A DNA stretch of 64,000 nt from an uncultured Chryseobacterium sp. (GTDB taxonomy: Bacteria; Bacteroidota; Bacteroidia; Flavobacteriales; Weeksellaceae): contig CAJYLO010000002.1 of the NCBI GenBank assembly GCA_913776245.1, forward strand, positions 62,001 to 126,000. Direction: 5' to 3'. Position numbers and translations under genes: made by a program. Positions 6,166 through 14,570 of this stretch are shown here, one piece after another. How positions within the stretch are numbered: the stretch's first letter is position 1; each line of letters begins with the position of its first letter. Under the pieces are notes generated by a model, which was given only the letters and a program-made list of their open reading frames with translations, was not told where the DNA came from and did not search any database.

Positions 6166-8784
6166 TTATTCGTCCTGAAGTTCTTTGGCCTGGTATTCCT
6201 GAACGATCTCGATGGCATTATTGATCACATCGCTGAGGGCTGTGATGAATGTTCCTTCTTCGGCCAGGCTCATGGCGTGTTTCAGCGCATCGATCTCTTT
6301 CGGGATAATTTCGTAGCTGACATTCCTGTCAACGCTCTGGATGCCTTCTATAATAAGACCATTGATCTCTTCTTCCGTGCGCCCGCGCAGGTGCTTTTCA
6401 TTCCGGATGATAATATGATCGAACATCCTGGCAGCAATTTTACCGCACTCACGGATGTCACCATCCCGCCTGTCGCCCACTCCGGAAATAATGCCGATCT
6501 TCTTATTGGATTCTATATTTTTCAGGTAATCTTCAATAGCTTCGTAACCGGCCGGATTGTGCGCAAAGTCTATCATCACCTTGAAGTTCTTAAATTTGAA
6601 AACATTTAGTCTGCCTGGTGTGAGCTGTGCACTTGGGATAAACGTAGTAAGTGCCAACGCAATATTCGGTATCTCAAAACCATAGACATAAGCGGCCAAA
6701 GATGCTGCCAGTACATTGGCAATCATGAATTTTGCTTTACCTTCCATCGTGATCGGGATATTCTTTACTTTCTCTATCCTGATCTTCCACTCGCCTTTTT
6801 TGATGGTCACAAATCCTTCTTCAAACACACAGGTAATCTTACCTTCTTTTGCAAACTTTTTAATATGCGGATTATTCTCATCCAAGCTGAACAATGCGAC
6901 TTTTGCACGGAGGTCGTCCGCCAGTCTCATCGAATATTCGTCATCGGCATTCAGAACACACCAGCCGTCTTTTTTCACGCTGTCCAGAACGACTCTTTTT
7001 ACTCTTGTAAGATCCTTGAGGTTATGGATGTCACTAATCCCCAGATGATCTTCCTTGATATTGGTAAGAACCCCGATGTCGCAGGTTCCAAATCCTAATC
7101 CGGAACGGAGAATCCCGCCTCGGGCTGTTTCCAAAACCGCAAATTCTACCGTAGGATCTTTGAGGATAAACTCTGCGGACATCGGTCCTGTTGTATCTCC
7201 TTTTTCAAGCAATGTATTCTGGATATAGATGCCGTCCGAAGTGGTGAAGCCTACTCGCTTTCCGTTATTTTTAACGATGTGCGCCAATAGTCTTGTCGTT
7301 GTGGTTTTCCCGTTGGTCCCGGTCAAGGCAATGATCGGAATTCTGAATTCTTTGCCTGGCGGATAAAGCATATCCACCACCGGCGCTGCTACGTTTCTCG
7401 GCAAACCTTCGCTCGGAGCCAGGTGCATCCTGAAACCAGGCGCCGCATTGACCTCCAGAATAGCGCCCCCACTTTCCTTCAGAGGCTGGGTGAGATTTTC
7501 CGCCATTATATCAATTCCACAGACATCCAGGCCGATGATCCTGGAAATACGTTCTGCCATCTGGATATTTTCCGGGTGAACCATATCCGTCACATCAATG
7601 GAAGTCCCTCCTGTTGATAGATTGGCTGTGGATTTCAGGTAAACAATCTCCCCTTTCTGAGGAACGGTTTCCAGTGTGTAGCCCAATTTTTCCAGAAGCT
7701 CATTCGTGTCTTTATCTACGTTAATTTCGGTGAGAACGTTTTCGTGTCCGTAACCTCTTCTCGGATCCAGATTTTCTTTATCAATCAATTGCTGAATATT
7801 CAAATCACCATCCCCTACAACGTGGGCAGGAACTCTTCTCGCTGCCGCCACCATTTTATGATTAATGACCAAAACACGGAAATCGAAGCCTGTAATATAT
7901 TTCTCAACAATCACTTTTCTGGAATATTTCTGAGCATGCTCCAGCCCAATAACCGCAGTTTCATAATCTTTGACATTGATGGAAGCGCCTTTTCCGTGAT
8001 TACCATCCAGTGGTTTCAGAACCAGCGGATAACCGATTTTCCGGATAACACTTTGCAAGCCCTCTTCGTCAACTACCAGATCTCCTGACGGAACGGGAAT
8101 GGCTGCGTCTTCCAGCATTTTTTTGGTCAGCTCTTTATTACATGCGATATCTACGGCAATGCTGCTGGTATTCCCTGTAATGGTAGCCTGAAACCTCTGC
8201 TGATTGATCCCATAACCAAGCTGTACCAGAGAGTTTTTCCCAAGTCTGATCCAGGGAATCCTCCTGGAAGCTGCTTCCTCAACAATACTGCCTGTAGATG
8301 GCCCCAGCCTTTCCCGTTCCCGGATTTCCTTAAGACTCTGGATGCATGCATTAAGGTCGTATTCCGAATCGTTTATAAGGCACTGAGCAATCTTTACGGA
8401 TTCTTCCGCCGCAAAAACGCCCGCTTTCTCTTCGATATAATTAAAAACAACATTGTAAGTTCCGGGTGTTTTGGTTTCCCTTGTCCTTCCGAAACCTACG
8501 TCCATACCGGCAAGCGTCTGAATTTCCAGCGCAATATGTTCTATAACGTGCCCCATCCAGGTTCCCATCTCCACACGCTTGAAAAAACCACCTTCCGTCC
8601 CTTCAGAACACCTGTGTGAATAAAGTGACGGTATCAGCTTCTCGATCCTCTCCCGGAAACCATCTATCTTGTTAGTAGGCTGATGTTCTATCTCTTCCAG
8701 ATTGAGACGCATCTGAATCAGTTTCTTTCGGGTAATGCTCCAGATATTCGGACCACGTAAAACCTGTATTTTTTCTATTTTCAT
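6166..8784 (-). CDS. cphA: Cyanophycin synthetase
   Basis: This enzyme builds the storage polymer cyanophycin (poly-aspartate with arginine side chains) in the cytoplasm from Asp, Arg and ATP. The 872 residues match the usual length, and the three modules are present: an N-terminal domain (GTWMGHVIEHIALEIQ), an ATP-grasp domain for Asp/Arg ligation (PLVLKPLDGNHGKGASI, near residue 240, and GAILEVNAAPGFRMH, near 440), and a Mur-ligase-like domain with P-loop ALTGTNGKTTTTRL (near 490) and DFAHNPAGYEAI (near 740). It is divergent from cphB, and the pair plus the isoaspartyl peptidase gives both synthesis and breakdown. It starts at ATG 8784; a -7 box on the minus strand lies at 8900-8907. Confidence 0.95.
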   Translation of the reverse strand: MKIEKIQVLRGPNIWSITRKKLIQMRLNLEEIEHQPTNKIDGFRERIEKLIPSLYSHRCSEGTEGGFFKRVEMGTWMGHVIEHIALEIQTLAGMDVGFGRTRETKTPGTYNVVFNYIEEKAGVFAAEESVKIAQCLINDSEYDLNACIQSLKEIRERERLGPSTGSIVEEAASRRIPWIRLGKNSLVQLGYGINQQRFQATITGNTSSIAVDIACNKELTKKMLEDAAIPVPSGDLVVDEEGLQSVIRKIGYPLVLKPLDGNHGKGASINVKDYETAVIGLEHAQKYSRKVIVEKYITGFDFRVLVINHKMVAAARRVPAHVVGDGDLNIQQLIDKENLDPRRGYGHENVLTEINVDKDTNELLEKLGYTLETVPQKGEIVYLKSTANLSTGGTSIDVTDMVHPENIQMAERISRIIGLDVCGIDIMAENLTQPLKESGGAILEVNAAPGFRMHLAPSEGLPRNVAAPVVDMLYPPGKEFRIPIIALTGTNGKTTTTRLLAHIVKNNGKRVGFTTSDGIYIQNTLLEKGDTTGPMSAEFILKDPTVEFAVLETARGGILRSGLGFGTCDIGVLTNIKEDHLGISDIHNLKDLTRVKRVVLDSVKKDGWCVLNADDEYSMRLADDLRAKVALFSLDENNPHIKKFAKEGKITCVFEEGFVTIKKGEWKIRIEKVKNIPITMEGKAKFMIANVLAASLAAYVYGFEIPNIALALTTFIPSAQLTPGRLNVFKFKNFKVMIDFAHNPAGYEAIEDYLKNIESNKKIGIISGVGDRRDGDIRECGKIAARMFDHIIIRNEKHLRGRTEEEINGLIIEGIQSVDRNVSYEIIPKEIDALKHAMSLAEEGTFITALSDVINNAIEIVQEYQAKELQDE

Positions 8785-9123
8785 ATGTTAGTTAAGCTAG
8801 TAGATAATTTTCTTTAGAACCGATGATTTATTAGATTTTTGATGGAATTCCAGGAGAATTTCCTGATCAATACCATACTAATAATCATTCCACTTTTATC
8901 AAAGATAATAGAAAAGCGTGACAATCCATAAAAATCACAAATAAATATTTTGATCTGCCGTTAATATTTTAGCATATAATTAAAATATTTATTAATTCTT
9001 TAATATCAAAAGATATATTTTCGGAAATAAGACCCTAATAATTAAAACTTTAAATTCAGCGATGTCATTTTTACACTAAAAACATTGTGCTTATTCTGTT
9101 ATGATTTATTATTTTTGTTTACT
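8785..9123. promoter_or_regulatory. Divergent control region of cphA and cphB
   Basis: This is 339 AT-rich bases without a gene. On the minus strand TATCTTTG (8900-8907) fits the -7 consensus and would give cphA a leader of about 110 nt. On the plus strand TATTTTTG (9110-9117), with TTG at 9085-9087 as a possible -33, lies only 6 bp before ATG 9124. No clear operator palindrome was seen. Confidence 0.5.
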
Positions 9124-10020
9124 ATGAAGTCAAAAGGAAAACTAGTCATCATCGGAGGCGCTGTAAACAAAGGCAGCTTTACAGAAACCGATTTTGACCA
9201 AAATGTTGAGAAAAACCTCAATTTTTTTGAAAGAGGAATCCTCAGAAAGATCATTAATGAATCCAGGTCAAAAGAAGATTCCGTAATAGAAATCATTACA
9301 ACAGCATCCCAGATCCCGGATATTGTGGGACCTGAATATAAAAAAGCCTTTGAATATCTCGGTGCAAAAAACTGTAATATCCTGGATATCCAAAACCGGG
9401 AGCAAGCCAATAGTGATGCCATCGTTGCCCGGGCCAATGCCGCAGATGTGGTGATGTTTACAGGCGGCGATCAACTTCGCCTGACCTCAATTCTTGGCGG
9501 GACCCGGTTTCACGATGCAATTTTAACTAAATACCAAACGGAAGATTTTATCTACGCCGGAACATCTGCCGGTGCTGCTGCTGCCTCAGAAAATATGATC
9601 TATCAAGGCTCCAGCTCAGAAGCGCTTCTGAAAGGTGAGATCAAAACGACACAAGGTCTTGGCTTTATAGAAAATGTCATTATCGACACCCATTTTGTTC
9701 AGAGAGGAAGAATCGGGAGATTGTTTCAAGCCGTTGTAAATAACCCGAGAACGCTGGGAATCGGTCTTGGTGAGGATACCGGACTTTTTATCGAAGATGA
9801 TATCATGACAGCCATCGGTTCCGGTCTTGTAATTCTGGTGGATGGATTACAGATCAAAGATACCAACCTGACCAATGTAGAACTCGGACAACCGATATCT
9901 ATTAAAAACCTCATTGTAGATGTGCTTTCTATGAACGATACTTTTGACATGAAAACCAGGGAAATGACCATTGTTAATTCCCAGTATAATCCGATTCCGC
10001 AGGTGAGTTCTGAGAAATAA
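9124..10020 (+). CDS. cphB: Cyanophycinase
   Basis: This serine-type exopeptidase cuts cyanophycin into beta-Asp-Arg dipeptides. The protein has 298 residues from ATG 9124; the track start at 9085 would place promoter sequence inside the gene. It begins KGKLVIIGGAVNKG, as the family does, and carries the nucleophile elbow YAGTSAGAAA with Ser148, plus FTGGDQLRL and the GLGEDTGLFI segment. No signal peptide, so cytoplasmic, where the polymer granules lie. It is followed after about 100 bp by the isoaspartyl peptidase gene, which would process its product. Confidence 0.93.
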   Translation: MKSKGKLVIIGGAVNKGSFTETDFDQNVEKNLNFFERGILRKIINESRSKEDSVIEIITTASQIPDIVGPEYKKAFEYLGAKNCNILDIQNREQANSDAIVARANAADVVMFTGGDQLRLTSILGGTRFHDAILTKYQTEDFIYAGTSAGAAAASENMIYQGSSSEALLKGEIKTTQGLGFIENVIIDTHFVQRGRIGRLFQAVVNNPRTLGIGLGEDTGLFIEDDIMTAIGSGLVILVDGLQIKDTNLTNVELGQPISIKNLIVDVLSMNDTFDMKTREMTIVNSQYNPIPQVSSEK

Positions 10021-10029
10021 AAAAAGCAA

Positions 10030-10062
10030 AACACTTCGACTCCGCTCAACGCGACATCTATA
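10030..10062. repeat. Short dispersed repeat (CTTCGACTCCGCTCA type)
   Basis: The stretch CTTCGACTCCGCTCAACGCGACA between cphB and the peptidase gene resembles the reverse complement of the GGCTGAGCTTGTCGAAGC stretch at about 33840-33856 (shared CTTCGAC...GCTCA). I know this type of motif as a common intergenic repeat of Bacteroidetes genomes. Its function is not known. Confidence 0.4.
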
Positions 10063-10121
10063 GATATTTTAATTTTGACAGTCTGAGGCTTTCAAAAACT
10101 CAATTCTAATTCAATAATCCA

Positions 10122-10964
10122 ATGAAAATAATTATCCACGGCGGATTTTTCTCGGAAAGCAGCCAGAGCAATGAAATTAAAATTGCCAAACAAAATTCGC
10201 TGAAAGAAATTGCCCGAAAATCCTACGAATTCTTAAAGGATAATTCGGCGTTCGATACAGTTGCTTATGCTGTTTCTCTTCTTGAAGATGATGCGCTTTA
10301 CAATGCGGGAATTGGCTCCCAGATCCAGAGTGATGGCGTGATCCGAATGAGTGCTGCAATTATGGATGGCGAAACGCAGAAAATGAGTGGGGTCATCAAC
10401 ATAGAAAATGTGAAAAATCCGGTTTTTGTGGCTAAGGAACTGATGAAAGAGGATGATCGTGTGCTTGGCGGAACCGGAGCGAAACAATATGCCAATCAGC
10501 ACGGTTTCGAAAATTTCTCAACAGAAATCCCACAACGAAGAAAAGAATACGAAGAAAAGCTAAAAAATGGCGGTAAAGGTACGGTTGGTGCTGTAGCCAT
10601 TGATAAACTTGGAAAACTGGCTGTCGCCACATCAACAGGGGGAAAAGGTTTTGAAATTCCCGGAAGAATATCGGATTCTGCTACGGTTGCGGGGAATTTT
10701 GCCAACAAATTTTGCGCGGTAAGCTGCACGGGTGTTGGCGAAGATATTGTGAGTAATGCGACTGCTACAAAAATTGTTACCCGTGTAACAGACGGCTTAA
10801 CTCTGGAAAATGCCTTTGACAGAACCTTTGAAGAATTAAAAGAAATTGACGGTTTTGCCGGCGCCATTGGAATTGATTCTGAAGGTAACATCTTTCACCA
10901 GGATTCTTATCCGACAATGGTTTTTGCGAGTTTTGACGGAATTGATTTTGAGGTATTTGGGTAA
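10122..10964 (+). CDS. Isoaspartyl peptidase / plant-type asparaginase (Thr nucleophile)
   Basis: The protein has 280 residues and belongs to the Ntn-hydrolase asparaginase-2 family. It starts MKIIIHGG, has the LYNAGIGSQIQSDG segment and the cleavage site GGKGTVGAVAID; autocleavage before Thr154 would free the catalytic threonine. TSTGGKGFEIPGRISDS and CTGVGEDI are the usual substrate-binding segments. Directly after cyanophycinase, its likely job is to split beta-Asp-Arg into Asp and Arg, finishing cyanophycin breakdown. Activity on asparagine or other isoaspartyl dipeptides is also possible. There is no signal peptide, which fits cytoplasmic use. Confidence 0.9.
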   Translation: MKIIIHGGFFSESSQSNEIKIAKQNSLKEIARKSYEFLKDNSAFDTVAYAVSLLEDDALYNAGIGSQIQSDGVIRMSAAIMDGETQKMSGVINIENVKNPVFVAKELMKEDDRVLGGTGAKQYANQHGFENFSTEIPQRRKEYEEKLKNGGKGTVGAVAIDKLGKLAVATSTGGKGFEIPGRISDSATVAGNFANKFCAVSCTGVGEDIVSNATATKIVTRVTDGLTLENAFDRTFEELKEIDGFAGAIGIDSEGNIFHQDSYPTMVFASFDGIDFEVFG

Positions 10965-10969
10965 ACAAT

Positions 10970-11629
10970 ATGAATAAAATTCTTACAATCCTCCTGTTAT
11001 TTGTTGGGACTTTTTGTTTTTCACAGAATAAAAGCGTTGACGAATTAACAGACGAAATGTGCGTGAGCTTTAACATCAATAAAAATTTAAGTGATTCGTT
11101 AAGACTTTTAATTTTAAATGAAAAGTTTATCTTACCTTATTTGAATCAATTTGATGAATCAGAAAAAGAATCTTTATCAAATCAATTGTATTTCAGATTC
11201 CAAAAAAACTGTAAAGCATTTGTAGATTATCTGTACCAAATTGACCCTCCTAAGAAAGATGATTGGATAAAACTTGACAGTCCTCCGGAAATTAAAATTA
11301 CAGACAAGGAACTTACATTTCTGAAGCGGACGAAAAAATTTTATTACTACGAATGGGAAGGCGAGAAAACAAAAGTAACTACGACCGACAAATACTGGAT
11401 TGAGCAATTTTCTGACAAAACTTACTCCAAATTAAAACTAATATGGTTAACAAGTAATAGCTTTCAACTGGAATTTATTGAAAGTAATAATAATGGCCGT
11501 AAAAATTTCAGCAAACCTGGAGACAAGTATCTTTATGAAGTTGTTAGCAAAGAAAAAGATTATTTCTGGGTGTTAGCAAAAATACCTGAGCAGCCGCAAT
11601 TACTAATGTTTAAATTATTCTATAAATAA
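10970..11629 (+). CDS. Unknown secreted protein in the cyanophycin operon
   Basis: The protein has 219 residues with an N-terminal signal peptide (MNKILTILLLFVGTFCFSQ, cleavage after SQ is common in this group). The rest is charged and aromatic, with repeated KxY/W patterns and no motif that I recognise. It begins 5 bp after the stop of the isoaspartyl peptidase gene, so the two are probably co-transcribed, and a terminator follows at 11638. A link to cyanophycin use is only suggested by position, and export to the periplasm makes it doubtful. Confidence 0.7.
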   Translation: MNKILTILLLFVGTFCFSQNKSVDELTDEMCVSFNINKNLSDSLRLLILNEKFILPYLNQFDESEKESLSNQLYFRFQKNCKAFVDYLYQIDPPKKDDWIKLDSPPEIKITDKELTFLKRTKKFYYYEWEGEKTKVTTTDKYWIEQFSDKTYSKLKLIWLTSNSFQLEFIESNNNGRKNFSKPGDKYLYEVVSKEKDYFWVLAKIPEQPQLLMFKLFYK

Positions 11630-11637
11630 CAGAAAAA

Positions 11638-11666
11638 CCGCTATCTCCCGACAGCGGCTTTATCTT
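11638..11666. terminator. Terminator between converging genes
   Basis: CCGCT (11638-11642) and AGCGG (11653-11657) pair, with an inner TC/GA, and are flanked by AAAAA and CTTTATCTTTT. It ends the cyanophycin operon, and possibly the minus-strand PLP enzyme gene. Confidence 0.65.
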
Positions 11667-11693
11667 TTATCATTGATAAATTATCATTTATAA

Positions 11694-12677
11694 TTAGTCC
11701 AGCCAACCCATTTCCTTCATCCACTCGTCGTTGTAGATTTTTCCGACGTAGCGTGAGCCGTGATCATGAAGCAGGACAACAATAATATCGTCCTTGGTAA
11801 ACTGGTCTTTCATCTGAACCAATGATGAAATAGCGCTTCCCGCAGAATAACCACAGAAAATGCCTTCTTCTTTTGCCAGTTTTCTGGCATAGATCGCACC
11901 GTCTTTATCGGTTACCTTCTCAAAGTGGTCAATTACGCTCATATCGTAATTTTCAGGAAGGATATCTTCACCAATTCCTTCTGTGATGTAAGTGTAAGCG
12001 TGGTTCAAATGAATCTCTCCCGTTTCGTGGATTTCTTTCAGAATTGAGCCGTAAGTATCAACACCTATTACTTTGATATCCGGATTTTTCTCTTTGAAAA
12101 ATCTCCCGCAGCCAGTAATCGTACCACCTGTTCCGGCGCCAACCACGAAATGCGTCAGCTTCCCGTCGGTCTGTTCCCAGATTTCCGGTGCGGTGCTTTC
12201 GTAATGTGCCTGCCTGTTGGATAAGTTATCATATTGATTCACATACCAGCCGTTTTCCGTTTCCGTTGCCAGCCTTTTGGATACAGAATAATAAGAACGT
12301 GGGTCGGTTGGCTTTACATCTGTTGGGCAAACGATCACTTCTGCTCCAACAGCTCTCAGAATGTCGCATTTTTCCTTAGACTGTTTGGAATTGGTTACGA
12401 AGATACATTTATAACCCTTCTGAATTGCTACCAGAGCAAGGCCCATTCCTGTATTTCCGGAGGTACCTTCAATAATAGTTCCGCCCGGCTTCAGCCGACC
12501 GTCTTTTTCGGCGTCTTCAATCATTTTAAGCGCCATTCTGTCTTTCACGGAATTCCCCGGGTTTGTGGTTTCCACTTTTGCTAAAACCAAAGCGGGGAAA
12601 TCTTCGCCTAAAACTTTGTTAAGCTTAACTAACGGTGTGTTACCGATTGTTTCTACGATATTATTGTAATATTTCAT
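11694..12677 (-). CDS. PLP-dependent cystathionine beta-synthase / cysteine synthase family enzyme
   Basis: The protein has 327 residues of fold-type II PLP enzyme. NPGNSVKDRMAL contains the PLP lysine (Lys45), GTSGNTGMGLA is the substrate loop, GAGTGGTITGCGRF binds the phosphate, and the C-terminus reads LLHDHGSRYVGKIYNDEWM as in cystathionine beta-synthases. The regulatory CBS-domain pair is absent, which is usual for bacterial forms. It would join serine (or acetylserine) to homocysteine or sulfide in sulfur amino-acid metabolism; the exact substrate cannot be fixed from sequence alone. The next gene upstream starts 15 bp before it on the same strand, so they may be one transcript. Confidence 0.88.
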   Translation of the reverse strand: MKYYNNIVETIGNTPLVKLNKVLGEDFPALVLAKVETTNPGNSVKDRMALKMIEDAEKDGRLKPGGTIIEGTSGNTGMGLALVAIQKGYKCIFVTNSKQSKEKCDILRAVGAEVIVCPTDVKPTDPRSYYSVSKRLATETENGWYVNQYDNLSNRQAHYESTAPEIWEQTDGKLTHFVVGAGTGGTITGCGRFFKEKNPDIKVIGVDTYGSILKEIHETGEIHLNHAYTYITEGIGEDILPENYDMSVIDHFEKVTDKDGAIYARKLAKEEGIFCGYSAGSAISSLVQMKDQFTKDDIIVVLLHDHGSRYVGKIYNDEWMKEMGWLD

Positions 12678-12691
12678 AATCTTATTTATAA

Positions 12692-13297
12692 TTATCCTCT
12701 GGCTCTTTCCAGCAAAACCATCATCAGGAAGCTAAGAATGACGAGCGATTCATCTTCATCATCTATATCAATCAATCTTTCCAGCTGAAATCTCCGCCCT
12801 ATCAAAGACGGCATTTTCTTGAGCCTAAAATACGCTTTTCCTGCATTGTCCCTGACAGTGTATGAAGGATTCAGAAAATAACCCGTAAACATGCCCAAAA
12901 TAGGGATTTCGCCTACAAAGCTATCAAAAACTTTTATCCAGCCATTATCTTCATTAATCTGATAAATTGGCTTGTCATTCTCATCAATGATATCATATCT
13001 CGCTTTCCAGATAGAGCGCATGCCTTTCCTTGCCAATCTTCCGAACTTTTTACCGGCAATCAGGTCAGTCATCAGATAGGAAGCATTAAAATCAATCCAT
13101 TGATTGGCCTTGATGTTAAATAACTCCTTCGTTCTGCTTTCATCACTAAAAACAATAACATCTTCCTTGAGCCTGAACATTTTCTGACGGACATATGCAA
13201 CATAATTCCCGTCTCTGTCTGTGATATTAAAATCGCTGGCCAGTGTGGTAATTTTAAATTTAAAATCCAGCGGATAATTGAGATTTTTTAGTATCAT
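12692..13297 (-). CDS. LURP-one-like / scramblase-fold protein
   Basis: The protein has 201 residues with repeated beta-strand patterns: FKITTLASDFNITDRDGNYVAYVRQKMFRLKED, IWKARYDIIDENDKPIYQINED and SYTVRDNAGKAYFRLKKM. These resemble the LURP-one-related/phospholipid scramblase (tubby-like) fold, whose bacterial members have no settled function. A short hydrophobic segment lies in the middle (VGEIPILGMFTGYFL). It sits between the PLP enzyme and the permease, all on the minus strand. The assignment is from pattern only. Confidence 0.6.
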   Translation of the reverse strand: MILKNLNYPLDFKFKITTLASDFNITDRDGNYVAYVRQKMFRLKEDVIVFSDESRTKELFNIKANQWIDFNASYLMTDLIAGKKFGRLARKGMRSIWKARYDIIDENDKPIYQINEDNGWIKVFDSFVGEIPILGMFTGYFLNPSYTVRDNAGKAYFRLKKMPSLIGRRFQLERLIDIDDEDESLVILSFLMMVLLERARG

Positions 13298-13319
13298 TTT
13301 TATGTTCTTTGATTAATAA

Positions 13320-14570
13320 TTAGCTATACTTAATGGCTTTCAAAGGTGAAATTCTGCTGATCAGGTAACTTGGTAAAATCATGGCAATTCCCGAAACAAT
13401 AAAAATACCTACAGAAACAGAAATGATGTAAAGCGGATTAAGATCTACAGGAACCGTGCTGATAAAATAATTTTCCGGATCCAGCTTAATGATGCCTGTA
13501 TATTTCTGAATCAGCAGCAAACCAATTCCGATAATGTTTCCGGCAAGTAAACCGGGAATCATAATCATTAAAGTATAATTGATGAATATTGATCTGATTT
13601 GTCCGTTCGTGGCCCCGAAAGTCTTGAGAAGACCGATGGAATTGGTTCTTTCGATGATGAGAATCAGCAAAACCATTACAATGTTAATCACTACCACCAA
13701 AAGCATAATAGTGATAATCAATGATATGTTCTGATTAAAAATATTGACCCAATCCAGAATCTGCGGATATTTTTCGGTTACTTTTTCAGCATAGTTTTTA
13801 TACCCGATGTATTTTTCAATTTTTGGGAAAACATCTCCAATCTGATCCGTGTCTTCCAGGAAAACATCCAGTCCGCCAACCTCTTTATCGTTCATATTCA
13901 GAACTTTACGAACGTGATTGATATCCCCGATAATATAGAGATCATCAACTAATTTGATGTCTGTCTTATAAATGCCTTTAATCAGAAATTTCCTGTAAAT
14001 CGGTTTCTGATCTTCTTTGGAAAAAATCGCAACTATGCTGTCATTAGCTTTCAGTGAAAGATCAGAAGCTATCTTTTCAGAAAGTATGATCTCATTATTA
14101 TAACCGTCTTCTTTATAATCAGGAACCGAACCCTGTATCATAAACGGCTGAAATCTGGACTTATCAAAATCTTTTCCCACACCTTTCAGAATAACGCCTG
14201 CGAAGTTGGTTTCCGTCCTCAGGATTCCGCTGACCGTCGCATAAGACTGCAATCCGGCAACGCCCGGAACATTCTGTATAGCATTTTTATCAAGACCATT
14301 GGTGTCCAGAACTGATGAGTTGTAAGAAGAATTGGAACGTGTAGACTTAACCGAAATATCGCCGCTGAAATTAGAAATCCTGTCCTCGATTGCTTTTTTG
14401 GAACCAAGACCTGTGGAAATGGTAATCAGCGATACAATGATGCCCAATGCAACAGAAAGCCTGCCGATATAGACAATCACCTTAGAGAGATTATTTTTGT
14501 TATCTTTGGAAAACGCTATTTTTTTCGAGAAATATAACGGAAATTTCAAATCAATGATTTTAAGCTTCAA
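13320..14570 (-). CDS. ABC transporter permease, FtsX/MacB type
   Basis: The protein has up to 416 residues and opens FPLYFSKKIAFSKDNKNNLSKVIVYIGRLSVALG, with the first membrane helix next (ALGIIVSLITIST). A large periplasmic domain follows (about 60-260), then three C-terminal helices (LIITIMLLVVVINIVMVLLIL, MIPGLLAGNIIGIGLLL, LYIISVSVGIFIVSGIAMIL). This is the LolC/E-MacB topology, used for lipoprotein release or peptide and drug export; no ATPase lies beside it. There is no ATG near the start: the track uses TTG 14570, and TTG 14549 fits the family better. Its start overlaps the start of the divergent DUF1343 gene. Confidence 0.8.
   Translation of the reverse strand: MKLKIIDLKFPLYFSKKIAFSKDNKNNLSKVIVYIGRLSVALGIIVSLITISTGLGSKKAIEDRISNFSGDISVKSTRSNSSYNSSVLDTNGLDKNAIQNVPGVAGLQSYATVSGILRTETNFAGVILKGVGKDFDKSRFQPFMIQGSVPDYKEDGYNNEIILSEKIASDLSLKANDSIVAIFSKEDQKPIYRKFLIKGIYKTDIKLVDDLYIIGDINHVRKVLNMNDKEVGGLDVFLEDTDQIGDVFPKIEKYIGYKNYAEKVTEKYPQILDWVNIFNQNISLIITIMLLVVVINIVMVLLILIIERTNSIGLLKTFGATNGQIRSIFINYTLMIMIPGLLAGNIIGIGLLLIQKYTGIIKLDPENYFISTVPVDLNPLYIISVSVGIFIVSGIAMILPSYLISRISPLKAIKYS

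Noticed and set aside
12188-12584. Long plus-strand frames over the PLP enzyme gene, and similar frames over cphA and tamB
   Set aside because: They are antisense shadows of well-supported genes with clear family motifs on the other strand.
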